From assembly GCA_958298945.1 (NCBI GenBank), contig OY282605.1, positions 121,640,267 through 121,704,266 of the forward strand: a stretch of DNA of 64,000 nucleotides, written 5' to 3'. The translations under genes and the position numbers were made by a program. Below, in pieces: positions 21,721 to 33,545 of the stretch; positions within the stretch are counted from its first letter, which is position 1; every line of letters starts with the position of its first letter. The notes under the pieces were generated by a model that was not told the DNA's origin, ran no database searches, and was given only the letters and a program-made list of their open reading frames with translations. This DNA comes from Atherix ibis (taxonomy: Eukaryota; Arthropoda; Insecta; Diptera; Athericidae).

Positions 21721-24465
21721 GCAGGCTATGTCAAATCTCATTGAGAACAGGATCGTTTAATGGGCTGCTAATATCATTGAAAACCTAGATTAATATATCC
21801 AACAGTAATATTAACAGCTTTTTTTGTAGCCCACAGCCCCCTCATAATACGGAACTGCCCTTTGCGTAAAGACTCCAAAATGCAGATCACAAATTGGGGT
21901 TCAATTAACCTCAATAAGTGCAAAAAAAGTTGTTTTAAGTTGAAAAGAAATACACATTCTTTGAGGTAGACGGGTCGGTAAAAGCCTTCTTAATAAAGAT
22001 AAATTTGTTAGTCATAAAAAGAACTATTTTTAAGCTTTTTATATAATTTTAAAGTAATTTTACAATATTATTATTACTATTAAATTTGTAGCAGATTTAA
22101 CAAAGTTGGCAGTATTTTTTCTCTTATAATTTACTTCATTGTTAAAATTAAACTAGAGCTCATAGCCTATTAGGTTTTGTATCAATCTTAAAACTACATC
22201 TTAACATTAACGTAAGTTTTAATTGGTCCTTACAAAAAATTTAAAATATTTTATATTTATTTTGTTTAAAATTTTTATTGAGTTATTTTTTATTAGAATT
22301 TTGTACATGAGTTTTGAAGAAAATTAATTTTTTCTTAAAAAACTGCCCTGATTTAAAAAATATAATAAAATAAGAATAAGTTAAAAAAAAATTTAACGAT
22401 TTATGTTAAAGTTTAATTTATAGAAAAATATTTCATAATAACTTAATTCATTTGTCAGTAAAATTCTGAAATTTTTTACTCTCGTCTTAAATTTATAAAT
22501 TAAATGAACAAGGACATAGAGGAAATTTTATAAACTTTATAATTTTTTCTCTTCGAAAAATTCAGTTAAAGGACAATACTCTCTTAATGTCCATTGTTAA
22601 TGGCCTTTTATATACTTGTACGTTAATGGCATGTGAAAAGGTTCAAGGAGTTTTTTATGTATTAAGAATGAAACTTTTGTTCATATTTTATATGATGTGT
22701 TTTTATGTTTTTGGTATATAATTATATATGTGTATACGTATATAAATATAGAAATTCCATAAGTACGTGCTTACAATGGTGACCATCACTGTTTTGCCTT
22801 TTCATCATGTGAGTGAAAAATTGTATAAAATTAACACTTATTTATCCGTAGATGGATGTATTAACTTGGCAACTATTAATAATATCCTTCTTATTTCGAG
22901 TGTTGAAGAAGTTTGACTTGGTCCTATTTTTCTTAATATTTTTTTTTATTTCTCTTAATATAAATGAATAGGTGTACTTATGTTATATTGTCCTGTAGCG
23001 GATATAAAGTATACCAGTAGAAAAAGTATTCTTTCCTTTCTGGTTGAGTATACTCAAAAGTGTGTCTTTAGATCTGTACGAGTAGACCAGGGGGCGCACA
23101 TGTCGATGAGAGATGAACAAATTATATCCCATTCTTGGAGTCAACTTGAAGTTGTCTTCTTTCCAAATATTTGACTTTTCCTAGAAGAGAGTCCAGTATG
23201 AATAATAGAAAAATGTCCTTTTAATAAAATTCGATACTTTTATTAATTCAACGATGAGTCTACGGTTAGAAGTTTCTTCATAGAAACTACTTTTTACTGC
23301 AAGGACATTGTTTACTTTTTTTTCCACAACTATTTATTATTTTATTATGTACTTAGTGTGTGCTTCTTCTAACAGTGGTAGTAGTTTTACTTTTCTACTT
23401 CCATTATTGTCCAGTTTTTTTTTGTTTTTTGGTTGTTTTTTTACTTGTAACAGATTTCATTTATAACAACTTTTCCATTGAGAAGCTGTGATAATCTTTC
23501 CCAAACTATTACCTGACAAAAAACTTATTAAAGTTGAGTAGAAGTTTGAAAGCATCCTAGATTTATTGCCCTCAGTGCGGTGATCTTTGCCTTTTCGCAT
23601 AGATCTAGTCCTAGTTGTTGCTAAGCTGCCTTAAATCAAATTGTATAAAATGGAGTATGTAGTTTTGTGGTTTTTCGAAACTTTGTCAGCACTTCCTGTA
23701 GTTGGTAAACTAGTTTTTTCTTCCTATTGTAATTTTTTTTCTTTCTTCTATCAACATACTAAAGTAGCTATCAAGTAACTAAAACCACTAACTGCTCATA
23801 TAAGGATTTGCTGTTTATCCTTATTGTATAATAGTGAGAATATTCTTTAATTCAGTAGTACCTGAGCTCTTTGTAAAAGAGTAAAATAATCAAAAATAGT
23901 AAAAATAAATGCAAATAAAATTGTTAAAGTAAATAAGTCTTTATGTTTGTTATCGTTGTAGGGTTTTGTATAATTTTTCCACTTATATTTTTTATGATCT
24001 TACATAAGAATTTATTCCACATTATTTCTACTTTCGTTTGGCTTATTTAACTTTTACTATTTAATTTCTCATAAGTAGAAAATAAAGTTATTTCTCTTTG
24101 AAACTTGAATAACTTAAAGTACTTTCGAGGAATTCAGAAATAATACTCATATACATAACCTCATTTTTTTAAAAAGAAAATCTTGTCATATCTTATGCTC
24201 AAACGTATGATGTCTTTTTCCCATAAGAAACCAGAAATTATTTTTATGTATAAAAAAAAAACTATAATAAATCATTGTCAGATCTAAGGAAATTTCATAT
24301 CTTCAACTCTGTTAAATGAAGTTTTTCTACTTTTCAAAATAAGTAATTACTTTCGAGTAGTTAGTTTGAAGACTCAATTCTCCTATTTAAACGGATTTAA
24401 ATTTCTTGAATTTATTTGTAAATATTTTTGAATAAAAAATGTCTTTTAAAAAATACCCACAAAGG
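21721..24465. other. AT-rich intergenic sequence
   Basis: Nearly 2.7 kb with no recognised gene or element. A plus-strand frame at 22980-23174 follows a pyrimidine tract and AG, but its peptide is not recognisably protein-like beyond chance. Confidence 0.45.
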
Positions 24466-24467
24466 TA

Positions 24468-25359
24468 CTAGGTCTGTGCAAAAAGTATCGCAAATTTTGA
24501 ATTTCCGTAGATTACGTATATTTGATTTTCGATTTTTTGTGGCGTTAGGTTGGTACTCATGTCTCACACTTATGCCAAAAAGTTTGGCCATTTTGAATAT
24601 TCAGTTAATTTTTGACAGCTGCTTTGCTTGCACGTGTTTTGGTTCGTCTTCGATGTTTGCCCATTTTCGACCAAAAACTGCAACGCATTACGACCCAAAT
24701 TTGCTCCAGAGGGTCATACCTGGTGATGAGTCATGGGCTTATGGTTAAGATATAGAAGCCAAAGCTCAATCATCCCAATGGAAGCTGCCGCACGAGCCGA
24801 GACCGAAAAAAGAGCGCCAAGTTCGGTCGAATGTGAAGGTTTTGCTTACAGTTTTCTTCGATTGCAGGGGCGTGGGGCATTATGAGTTATTGCCGTAGGG
24901 TAGAACAATCAATAAGGTATATTACCTACAAGTTATGCGTAAGTTGCGTGAAGCAATCCGCCAGAAACGCCCGGATTTGTGGAAGAACGAAAATTGGCTT
25001 TTGCACCACGATAACGTCCCTGCTCACGCATCGTTGCATGTGCGCAAATTTTTGGCCAAAAACCATACACTAATAATGCCGTAGCCACCGTATTCCCAAG
25101 ATCTGGCTCCCTGTGACTTTTTCTTGTTCTCGAAACAGATTCTTTGATCCATTTTTTTGAAAGGGCAAAAATCGGAGACGAGCCAAAACACGTGCAAGCA
25201 AAGCAGCTGTCAAAAATTAACTGAACATTCAAAATGGCCGAACTTATTGGCGTAAGTCAGAGACATGAGTACCAACATAAAGCCATAAAAAAAATCGAAA
25301 ATCAAATATATTTAACCCGCGGAAATTCAAAATGCGCGATACTTTCTGAACAGACATCG
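24468..25359 (+). mobile_element. Mariner family A, copy A4, fold-back form
   Basis: TA target copies at 24466-24467 and 25360-25361. Plus-strand remnants: first Asp region at about 24725-24760 (GDESWAYG), second at about 25000-25045 (HHDNVPAHASLHVRKFL), third damaged at about 25095-25130. A deletion of about 40 bp removes part of the linker near 24690. The right arm, 25140-25359, is an inverted copy of the 5' end with the same junction as A1 and A3. The N-terminal deletion junction TTTGCCCATTTTCGACC at about 24657-24673 is also shared. Confidence 0.85.
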
Positions 25360-25361
25360 TA

Positions 25362-25620
25362 TATTTTTCAATGCTGTCCTCGTTAAAAAAGTTGACTTCG
25401 ATAAATATCTTCAAAGACGTTGCTTCCGCTCTCCATTACTCCTCGGTTACACTACTTTGGATATTATAGACCGTACCTTTTTTAAAGTTTGTTATTGTTT
25501 TTGAGATGGTCACATGACAGGTGTTGTTGTCATGGTAGATCACCGAACTATCTGCGGTGTCTGATCTAATGTGAAGAATCCATTTTCTAAGCTTTTCAAG
25601 GAGTATGCATTGGCTTTCAA
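25362..25620 (-). pseudogene. Mariner family F, copy F2, 3' fragment
   Basis: Minus strand reads YHDNNTCHVTISKT at about 25540-25500, a form of the second catalytic Asp region. It jumps to GTVYNIQSSVTEE at about 25470, the conserved C-terminal motif of this family. The third Asp region between them is missing. It lies tandem with the fuller copy F3. Confidence 0.55.
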
Positions 25621-25649
25621 GTAGTTCGAAGGTCTAACGGTAGAGGCGC

Positions 25650-26278
25650 TCCTTCTAGTTTTCATAGCATTACTGAAAATAGTCAACTGCAGTTAGCTTC
25701 CGTACCTCGATAACACTTATTTGGATGTTATAGACAGTACCAAATGACATATTTTCGAGTATTTTTTTTTGATTTTGGGGACCAAAAAAGTCACGCGAAC
25801 TTAGATCAGATAAATCAGTAGGCGGAGAGGCTATGTTAATACATGATTTTCGTGGTAATGGGCATGTGAGAGCATCCAAGTATCTGCAATATCCGATCTG
25901 ATGCCAACAATTATTTTTCTAAGCCTTGCAAGGTGTTTTTTTTTTTTTATAAAAAAGCTGTTTGACCATTTGTCAATTTATGAATGATCGCCCTACTGTC
26001 ATCATTGACTTGATTTCCGATTTGGTAATTTAAGCTTTCTGTCGAGGAGATTTGTCACCATTATCATGCTTTAAAGAATCACTCTTTACTTCAACTGGAT
26101 CATATTTGAAGATGCACGATTGATCCCGAGTGATCACACGACGGAGGACATGGTTTATTTTCGGTACTGTCGAGAAGGTCAAAGCACATATTTTTTCGGC
26201 TATCTTTCTATTCAATAATAAGATTTTTTTTGGCACAATCTGGCTACACACTTTTTTCGCGCTCAAATATTGAGTCAA
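25650..26278 (-). pseudogene. Mariner family F, copy F3, most complete of the family
   Basis: Reading minus from 26278: RRVITRDQSCIFKYDP, the first Asp region (the usual GDESW has become RDQSC); then SPRQKA; after a deletion SDIADTWMLSHAHYHEN, the second region with its Asp lost; then an altered third region and FGTVYNIQISVIEVRKLTAVDYFQ-like C-terminus at about 25740-25680. Several frameshifts and stops. The motifs match mariners whose second region follows a RVRPDIADTWKLHHDN-type sequence. Inactive. Confidence 0.6.
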
Positions 26279-26560
26279 TGAGGGTTGTATGATTAATATC
26301 TGGCCTTACCAAGAACAAACCATTTTAATGCATAAAATTTGGGTTTTTATTTAATAAACTTTTCTTTAAACTCATAAGACTTATTTTAACATTTCTCTAT
26401 CTTTTGTTTTCCATCTAAAAAAAATAAAGCATATCTTTTTTCGGTTGTGTTTCGATTCAGAAGTGAGGTTATTTTTAGTACTCAAATCTTGAGTCAAAAT
26501 CTGAGAAAGCGTAAAACGAATTAATTTAATCGGATTCCATGTTAGTCGACGGTCTAACCT
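26279..26560 (-). mobile_element. Mariner family E, copy E2, terminal fragment
   Basis: Begins GAGGGTTGTATGATTAATAT, nearly identical to 33546 onward for about 110 bp, then continues with decayed C-terminal sequence. It abuts the N-terminal side of F3, so one element probably inserted beside or into the other. Confidence 0.55.
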
Positions 26561-26575
26561 TTTATAAGTCCTTAC

Positions 26576-27760
26576 TTTTTTTTTTTTTTTTTTTTATTTG
26601 ACAGGTTTTTTATTTCTATGTTACACATAGACATGAGAACACAGTCACTCCTATGGAGCATATAGCGGCACTAGAGCCTCTGTGAACTCTCTCCATCTGC
26701 TTCTGTCTTGAGCTAGCCTTTTTACTTCCGACCATGATTTGCCAGTTTGTTGGTGTTCGCGCTCGACTGATCTTCTCCAAGTGGTCCTTGGACGTCCTCT
26801 GCTGCGATTGCCCTGTGGGTTCCAATCTAGTGCCATCCTTGCTATGTCCGTAGGTGGTTTTCGCAAGGTGTGGCCAATCCAACTCCATTTCCTGCGTTTG
26901 ATGTTATCTAACAGGGGTATTTTCTTCGTGAGAAGTAACAGCTCATCGTTCGTTATCCAGTTTGGCCAGAAGATCTTGCTTATACGCCTCAAGCATCTGT
27001 TCACAAATGCCTGAGGCTTACGAGTCGTGCTGTCTGTTACTTTCCATGTTTCGCAGCCGTACAGCAGGACTGGCTTGACGTTTGAGTTGAATATTCGAAG
27101 TTTGAGTGCTATGGAGAGATGATTGGAACGCCATACGTTCCCAAGTGAGGTGTACGCTTGTCGCGCCTTGTTGATGCGCGTTTGGATGTCTATTTCAGTT
27201 CCACCATCCTTGCTGAGCATGCTGCCAAGGTAACAGAACTTTTCGACATCTTCAACTTGGGTACCGTGTAGCATCAAGGGTCTCTCGCAGGTGGCGCCGA
27301 CACGCATCAATTTGGTCTTCTTGATGTTGATTCTCATCCCAACTTTTTCGGCGTTGGAGGCCAGGGCATTCAGTTTCTCCTGAATGCCGTTGAAGGTGTG
27401 GGACATGAGGCATATGTCGTCGGCGTAGTCCAGGTCGTGGAGCTTCTCACGCAGTGTCCACTGTATACCGTTGCTGGCTGTGCTGTTAGTGCGTTGAAGA
27501 ACTAGGTCTAGGGCGATTATGAAGAGGATAGGCGAGACTATGCAACCCTGCCTGACTCCTCTCGAGATGTTGAATGTATCGCTGTTTCGTCTATTGAGAC
27601 GCACTCTGCACGGGGCCTCGCGGTATAGTTCTCGGATTAGATCGATTATGGCCTGCGGGATGCCTATTTCAGCCAGAGCACTCCTTACTTGTACCAGATT
27701 TTTATCAAATTTCGATGTTGAAAGCTTTGCTGCGTAACGATAATTTTCCATTTCTTCTTG
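26576..27760 (-). mobile_element. 5'-truncated LINE with poly(A) tail
   Basis: On the minus strand a reverse transcriptase frame ends at 26651. A short 3' untranslated region and a run of 20 A residues (T at 26576-26595) follow. The 5' side is cut near 27760, the usual result of incomplete target-primed reverse transcription. No target-site duplication was found by eye. Confidence 0.85.
26651..27751 (-). CDS. LINE reverse transcriptase, partial (366 codons, open)
   Basis: Uninterrupted from ATG at 27751 to the stop at 26651. GVRQGC at residues 65-70 and the catalytic YADD at 109-112 are intact, and thumb-domain sequence follows (KKTKLMRVG). The C-terminal part holds VLLYGCETWK, RCLRRISKIFWP, KWSWIGHTLRKP and SRGRPRTTWRRS, a layout typical of the LINE proteins often annotated as endonuclease-reverse transcriptase. 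The endonuclease and the first reverse transcriptase motifs are missing because of 5' truncation, so it cannot retrotranspose. The open frame suggests a fairly recent insertion. Clade is not certain; RTE- or CR1-like. Confidence 0.85.
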   Translation of the reverse strand: MENYRYAAKLSTSKFDKNLVQVRSALAEIGIPQAIIDLIRELYREAPCRVRLNRRNSDTFNISRGVRQGCIVSPILFIIALDLVLQRTNSTASNGIQWTLREKLHDLDYADDICLMSHTFNGIQEKLNALASNAEKVGMRINIKKTKLMRVGATCERPLMLHGTQVEDVEKFCYLGSMLSKDGGTEIDIQTRINKARQAYTSLGNVWRSNHLSIALKLRIFNSNVKPVLLYGCETWKVTDSTTRKPQAFVNRCLRRISKIFWPNWITNDELLLLTKKIPLLDNIKRRKWSWIGHTLRKPPTDIARMALDWNPQGNRSRGRPRTTWRRSVEREHQQTGKSWSEVKRLAQDRSRWREFTEALVPLYAP

Positions 27761-27827
27761 ACCCTCTAAATATACCTTATCTATATCTCTGTCCTTTTTA
27801 ACATTTCTTTAGGAAAATAAGAGTATT

Positions 27828-28019
27828 TCATAAAAATATTTTAATTTCTGTTGTATCGGTATGAAGATCGTGTTTTTGTCTTCGCTTAGCAGATGTTCGG
27901 CCCACTGCAGCTAGCCTACTGCTTAGTTTTCGTTCAGTTTTCGTATGCTTCCATGCTTCGTCCAGCAGGAGAGGTAGCCATTGCTGTGGGTTGTTGTCTT
28001 TGACCAATACGGAGTTTCC
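27828..28019 (-). CDS. Candidate exon, unknown protein, 63 codons and stop
   Basis: Reading minus, TTATTCCATTATCCTTCCG then AG at 28021-28020 could be a splice acceptor. The frame after it is open to TGA at 27828. The peptide begins GNSVLVKDNNPQQWLPLLLD and continues with a helical, charged segment (WKHTKTERKLSSRLAAVGR). Base composition is clearly richer in GC than the AT-rich flanks, a good sign of past coding constraint. A donor within the segment (for example at CAGTAGG or CAGTGGG) would make it internal. It lies just upstream of the truncated LINE but does not look like LINE protein. Family not recognised. Confidence 0.4.
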   Translation of the reverse strand, partial: GNSVLVKDNNPQQWLPLLLDEAWKHTKTERKLSSRLAAVGRTSAKRRQKHDLHTDTTEIKIFL

Positions 28020-28149
28020 CTCGGAAGGATAATGGAATAATAAAATTAATTTAGAATGGAAATATAGTATTTTTTGGAAGTAGAGTAGGATCACAAGCCT
28101 CAGTATCCAGGACTCTAATGAATATTCTATCAACAAAAAGAAGTTCAAA

Positions 28150-29620
28150 ATGTTGCTAAATCACTCTTAATAATTCTTATATTTCCTAAATCTAAAGTGT
28201 ATTTAGAAAATCGCCAATAGAAATAATAAGATCAAAAAATAGATATCCCGAGTATGGTGCTATTCACTTAAAAGGTTAGCAATAAAAATGTTTATAGATA
28301 ACTAAAAAAAAAATTTCATTTTTGGAATAAATTCTATAAAATTAACAAAAACATTTGAACTTCATCTAACAAAAATGTCATCTTGGTTTTCAATAAATTG
28401 CCAAAAATAATACGAAATCTTTTAAATACGTAAATTACATAAATAATTACAATACAATTCATTTTAATTAAATATTTTAAATGAAAAATGAAATTCTCTT
28501 TTATATTGAAATTCGTTCGCAATACTCCAATTTGAAAGGTTGAATGTTTCCTCAATTATATGCCCAACTATTTCAAATCCTCCATTAAGGGCAATTTTCT
28601 AAGCTAAAAACTATAGAATTAAATAAAAGAAATTTTCACGCTAGTATCACTTTTAAAAAGATTATCTTATCTGGCAAAATAGTACTTTCATTGGATTTAA
28701 GGGATGGTAGAAAATGTCAATTCTTATAAAGCTCAACTCTAACACCTCGATCTTGATGCTTTAAAAAGCTTGATACTAATTCATTGCATTAGTGTCTCCT
28801 TTTGTGTATTCTTGGAGTTTTTTTTTTTTTTTATTATACACTTTTGTCTGTTGTAGCTTCTGTGTATATTCGCTAAAAATCTCCATGTGGGTGGAAGAAT
28901 ACCTTCTCAATTTTCAATTTCTCGGTTTGCTTATCTCTATACAAGACTACTTTCACAATTGGCTCTTTTCTCGCTAATTGTCAAGCAGCTATAAAAACAG
29001 ACACTTTCGTTGACAATTACTTAATTTAATTAAGATGAAAGCCAAGGAGGTGAAGATTCTCAGCTCGTAAATTCCCTTCATACACTATTAAATGAATATG
29101 CATAGATATTCGTACGCATCCTCATTTACGGTTATGAGTGTATATGTGTGTATTTATATAATAGATATATTCACTTTAAGATAAGAACCTACAATCATAC
29201 ATATTCGTACAATCAAAAGCGCACATACTCGTAAATATAGTGAAAGCATAACGCGCTGTTACGTCGCAGGTCCTTGAAAATACTCGTAATTTGGCGCGCT
29301 TCATTCTTGTCGCATTGTCTGTAATCTAATTTCGTAAATGAGCAACATAAAATTTACATTAAGATTCTCTCCTTGTAGCCTTTAATTTTTCGCGAAGGAA
29401 TGCATTGGCTTTGGTGTGAGGATGTAGTATGTTAGGTAAGTACAACCTAATTGAAGAAGAATCTTTTGTATTTTAAATAGTTTTACGATGCCTGACAGTT
29501 CAAGAAATCCTTTATTCAAAAATATTTGTATAAATATTTATTAAACTGATTTTAATTTCACTTACAAAAATATTAATAAAAATTCAAAAACTAAATCAGA
29601 AGTGATGGTGAGCCACAATA
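28150..29620. other. Intergenic sequence
   Basis: AT-rich, with a mixed-composition patch at 29080-29420 containing several CGTA-rich words. No coding frame or element recognised. Confidence 0.45.
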
Positions 29621-29789
29621 TAACAGTTCGGCTGAAAAGTTTATAAGGTTGACGTCTAGATGGCGCCTATTGCAAAAATCTACGTAATTATCACAAAGCA
29701 CCATCCTTCAAAAAATTTTACAGCAATCGGTCGATTGGTTCGTGAGATATAGCATTTTGAGTGAAGCAACTTTTGTTATTGAAAAAAAA

Positions 29790-31880
29790 ATGGATAAAGA
29801 CGAATTTCGTGTATTGATAAAGCATTGCTTTTTGATGAAAAAAATACAGTGGATACTAAAGCATGGTTTGACAAACGTTATCCGGACTCTGCTCCAGCTA
29901 TTTCAACTGTGGAATATTCGTTTCGTCAATTTCGAACTGGTCGTACGAGCACAGTTGATGCAGAACGCAGTGGACGCCCAAAAGAGGTGGTTACGGCAGA
30001 AAACATCAAAAAAATCCACAAAATAATTTTAAATGACCGTAAAGTGAAGTTGAGCGAGATAGCTGAGACTCTGAAGATATCGAAAGAGCGTGTTGGACAT
30101 ATCGTGCATGAATATTTGGGCATGCGAAAGCTGTGTGCAAAGTGGGTGCCGCGTGAGCTCACTGTGGACCAAAAACAACAACGTGTTGATGATTCTGAGC
30201 AGTGTTCGGAGCTGTTCAAGCGCAATAAACCCGAATTTTTGCGTCGATATGTGACAATGGATGACACATGGCTCCATCACTACACTCGGCAGTCGAGCGT
30301 GTTGGACATATCGTGCATGAATATTTGGGCATGCGAAAGCTGTGTGCAAAGTGGGTGCCGCGTGAGCTCACTGTGGACCAAAAACAACAACGTGTTTATG
30401 ATTCTGAGCAGTGTTTGGAGCTGTTCAAGCGCAATAAACCTGAATTTTTGCGTCGATATGTGACAATGGATGAAACATGGCTCCGTCACTACACTCGGCA
30501 GTCGAGCGTGTTGGACATATCGTGCATGAATATTTGGGCATGCGAAAGCTGTGTGCAAAGTGGGTGCCGCGTGAGCTCACTGTGGACCAAAAACAACAAC
30601 GTGTTGATGATTCTGAGCAGTGTTCGGAGCTGTTCAAGCGCAATAAACCCGAATTTTTGCGTCGATATGTGACAATGGATGAAACATGGCTCCGTCACTA
30701 CACTCGGCAGTCGAGCGTGTTGGACATATCGTGCATGAATATTTGGGCATGCGAAAGCTGTGTGCAAAGTGGGTGCCGCGTGAGCTCACTGTGGACCAAA
30801 AAAAACAACGTGTTGATGATTCTGAGCAGTGTTTGGAGCTGTTCAAGCGCAATAAACCCGAATTTTTGCGTCGATATGTGACAATGGATGAAACATGGCT
30901 CCGTCACTACACTCGGCAGTCGAGCGTGTTGGACATATCGTGCATGAATATTTGGGCATGCGAAAGCTGTGTGCAAAGTGGGTGCCGCGTGAGCTCACTG
31001 TGGACCAAAAACAACAACGTGTTGATGATTCTGAGCAGTGTTTGGAGCTGGTCAAGCGCAATAAACCCGAATTTTTGCGTCGATATGTGACAATGGATGA
31101 AACATGGCTCCGTCACTACACTCGGCAGTCGAGCGTGTTGGACATATCGTGCATGAATATTTGGGCATGCGAAAGCTGTGAGCAAAGTGGGTGCCGCGTG
31201 AGCTCACTGTGGACCAAAAACAACAACGTGTTGATGATTCTGAGCAGTGTTTGGAGCTGTTCAAGCGCAATAAACCCGAATTTTTGCGTCGATATGTGAC
31301 AATGGATGAAACATGGCTCCGTCACTACACTCCGGAGTCCAATCGGCAGTCGGCAGAGTGGAGAGCGAGCGACGAACCGAATCCAAAGCGTGGAAAGAGG
31401 CAACAGTCGGCTGGCAAGGTGATGGCGTCTGTATTTTGGGATGCGCATTGTATAATATTCATTGACTATCTCCAGAAGGGACAGACGATCAACAGCGAAT
31501 ATTATATAGCGTTATTGGATCGTTTGAAGAAAGAAATCGCTAAGAAACGGCCTCATTTGAAGAAGAAAAAAGTGTTGTTTCACCAAGCCAATGCACCGTG
31601 TCAGAAGTCGATGAAAACGATGGTCAAACTCAATGAATTGGGCTACGAATTGCTTCCCCATCCACCGTATTCTCCAGATCTGGCCCCCAGCGACTTTTTC
31701 CTGTTTGCAGACCTCAAGAGAATGCTCGCTGGCAAGAAATTTAAGACCGATGATGAAGTCATTGCCGAAACTGAGGCCTATTTTGAGGCAAAACCGAAAA
31801 AGTACTATAAAAATAGTATCGAAAAGTTGGAAGATCGCTATAATCTCTGTATCGCCCTCGAAAGCAACTATGTTGAATAA
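29790..31880 (+). pseudogene. Himar1-like transposase, frameshifted and internally amplified
   Basis: ATG at 29790 (MDKDEFRVLIKHCFLM). One extra A in an A run near 29840 shifts the frame; the next frame runs from 29825 through WFDKRYPDSAP and RSGRPKEVVTAENIKKIHK into the repeat array. The last third is open from 31191 to 31880: MDETWLRHYTPESNR, first catalytic Asp; FHQANAPCQKS, where the second catalytic Asp is Ala; SPDLAPSDFFLF, third Asp; and a normal C-terminus ending NYVE. The array plus the Asp to Ala change make it inactive. Confidence 0.95.
30086..31330 (+). repeat. Six tandem copies of a 209-bp transposase segment
   Basis: Copies start GAGCGTGTTGGACAT at 30086, 30295, 30504, 30713, 30922 and 31131, exactly 209 bp apart. 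Each covers the second DNA-binding helix region, the linker and the first catalytic Asp motif. Copies differ at only a few positions (for example SEQC followed by S or L; one LVKRN; one CEQS), so amplification is recent. Since 209 is not a multiple of three, each unit shifts frame, giving a series of overlapping 134-codon frames. All five internal junctions read CACTCGGCAGTCGAGCG. Confidence 0.97.
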
Positions 31881-31954
31881 TAAAAATGAATTTTGCAACA
31901 ACAAAAAATATTTATACTGTGTTACCTTATAAGCTTTTCAGCCGAACTGTTTTG

Positions 31955-33540
31955 GGTGTATCTGGTGGTTTATAAACTTTAGCTAACGAAAGAACGATGA
32001 TTTAATAGTGCTTTCAACGGTTTTGTACAGATTAGATAATTCGAAAGAACTGTTGGTATTAATAAATTTCTTAAAAAAAACATTTTTTCAAAAGAGCAGT
32101 GGAAATATAACCCACCAAATACACTCACAAAATTAAATTTTTTAAATTTTTTGTCTGTATTTAAGGTTATGGTACTTGCTTAGATTACATTTATACACAA
32201 TTTATCGTACTATCATAATAAGGATTCTTATTACTAAGATTAAATATCTATAAAAAATTTTGAAAATTTCGAATATAAAAATTTTTCATTTTAATTCATT
32301 AAATTTTTCTATTTAAATTCTAAGTGGTAATCTGAAAAATTTGTATTCCTGTATTTAAGTAAAAAAAATTGTTCATATTAAAAATAAAATTTAAATAGCA
32401 CTAAATAAATATTTTGTAGATATAAATAGATTATTGGCAAAATATAAGATTTGAAATTAATTAAATTTATGTCTCTTCCAATAAAAGTAATAAAAAACTA
32501 AGCAGTCATTTTTCAAGAGTTTGTAAAGAAATCCTATTTTGAGACTCAGCACACGTTTTATTAAAAAAATATTTGGTAGATATTCCAGAAATATAGAATT
32601 AGAAAAAAATTATCCCCTAGAAAAAAAAGGCCCAACAGCCATTTCATAAAGTGTGTATTCGGATTATTCACGAAATAGCAACAATAAAATAAAGAACAGA
32701 AAAAAAATTAATTTTTGTATCTAAAATTTTAGGATGCATTTGGTTTTTTCATGGAGAAAGGAAAGAATTCTTAACGTTCTATGTAACTTTGACTTAAATG
32801 TAAGCAAACAGAAACAAGGTCAATCGAGGTTATGGTGAATAAAAGAAGACCAGGACTTATTATCGAGAATGGCTCGAAAAGAAATCCATCGGACCATTGT
32901 CAGCGAGGAGGAAAGGCACGAGGCAGTGGTGAGATGGTAAAAACATTTGGATTTATTAATTAAAAGAATATAAATCGACTATCTCATTCCTGACATAGCC
33001 CAAGTGCAACGCAAAAGCTCATGTAGAAATTTTTTCTAGGACGTGTAGACTTTAAGGCTTACCTCTGTTGCTTTAAGGTAAATTATGATACGACACGCCC
33101 TAGTTGGTGTCTCGGAATTGAGGCTGAGAAATATGAGTTCCTCTTTGTACGCTTTATGGAAGAAAAAATAAATTCAAGAAAGTCGTTGATTAACGGGAAC
33201 AATGACCTTGACAAATGACAAACAATCTAAATGACCTTGTCACAAATTTAATCATACAAGATCCTTGTTTACATTTAGAATATTGTCCTTGAACCCATTT
33301 ACTTAAATTAGTTTAGAGGATATTGTATTTTTTTATATACATATGTATCAACGATAATAAGCTTTAGTGTTTGTATTTGTACGTATCAAGGTCGCTGAGC
33401 TTGTTTGTTTATTTGGGATGTAAAGGGTACTCCTTCCTCATAGTTTTAGATGTAGTTCTGTTAGATACTTTATTAGATTTTAGTTTTTTTTATACTTAAT
33501 ATGTATATGAAACCCATAAAATATTTTATTCACGAGTATG
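31955..33540. other. AT-rich intergenic sequence
   Basis: No recognised gene. A slightly less AT-rich part lies at 32830-33290 without a convincing frame. Confidence 0.45.
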
Positions 33541-33545
33541 AACAT

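Larger units (their letters stand above)
29623..31950 (+). mobile_element. Himar1-like mariner (family C) enlarged by an internal tandem array
   Basis: Ends ACAGTTCGGCTGAAAAG and its inverted copy CTTTTCAGCCGAACTGT, with TA at 29621-29622 and a decayed TT on the right. Length is about 2.33 kb; without five extra 209-bp units it would be about 1.28 kb, normal for a mariner. The encoded sequence is close to irritans-subfamily transposases such as Himar1 of horn fly (same order of KISKERVGHI, LTVDQKQQRVDDSEQC, TMDETWLHHYTPES). Confidence 0.95.

Noticed and set aside
22980..23174. Possible plus-strand exon after a pyrimidine tract and AG
   Set aside because: No donor, short, and the peptide is not convincing.
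30029..31448. Many minus-strand open frames of 72-113 codons across the family C array
   Set aside because: They are antisense shadows of the six repeated transposase units and repeat with the same 209-bp period.
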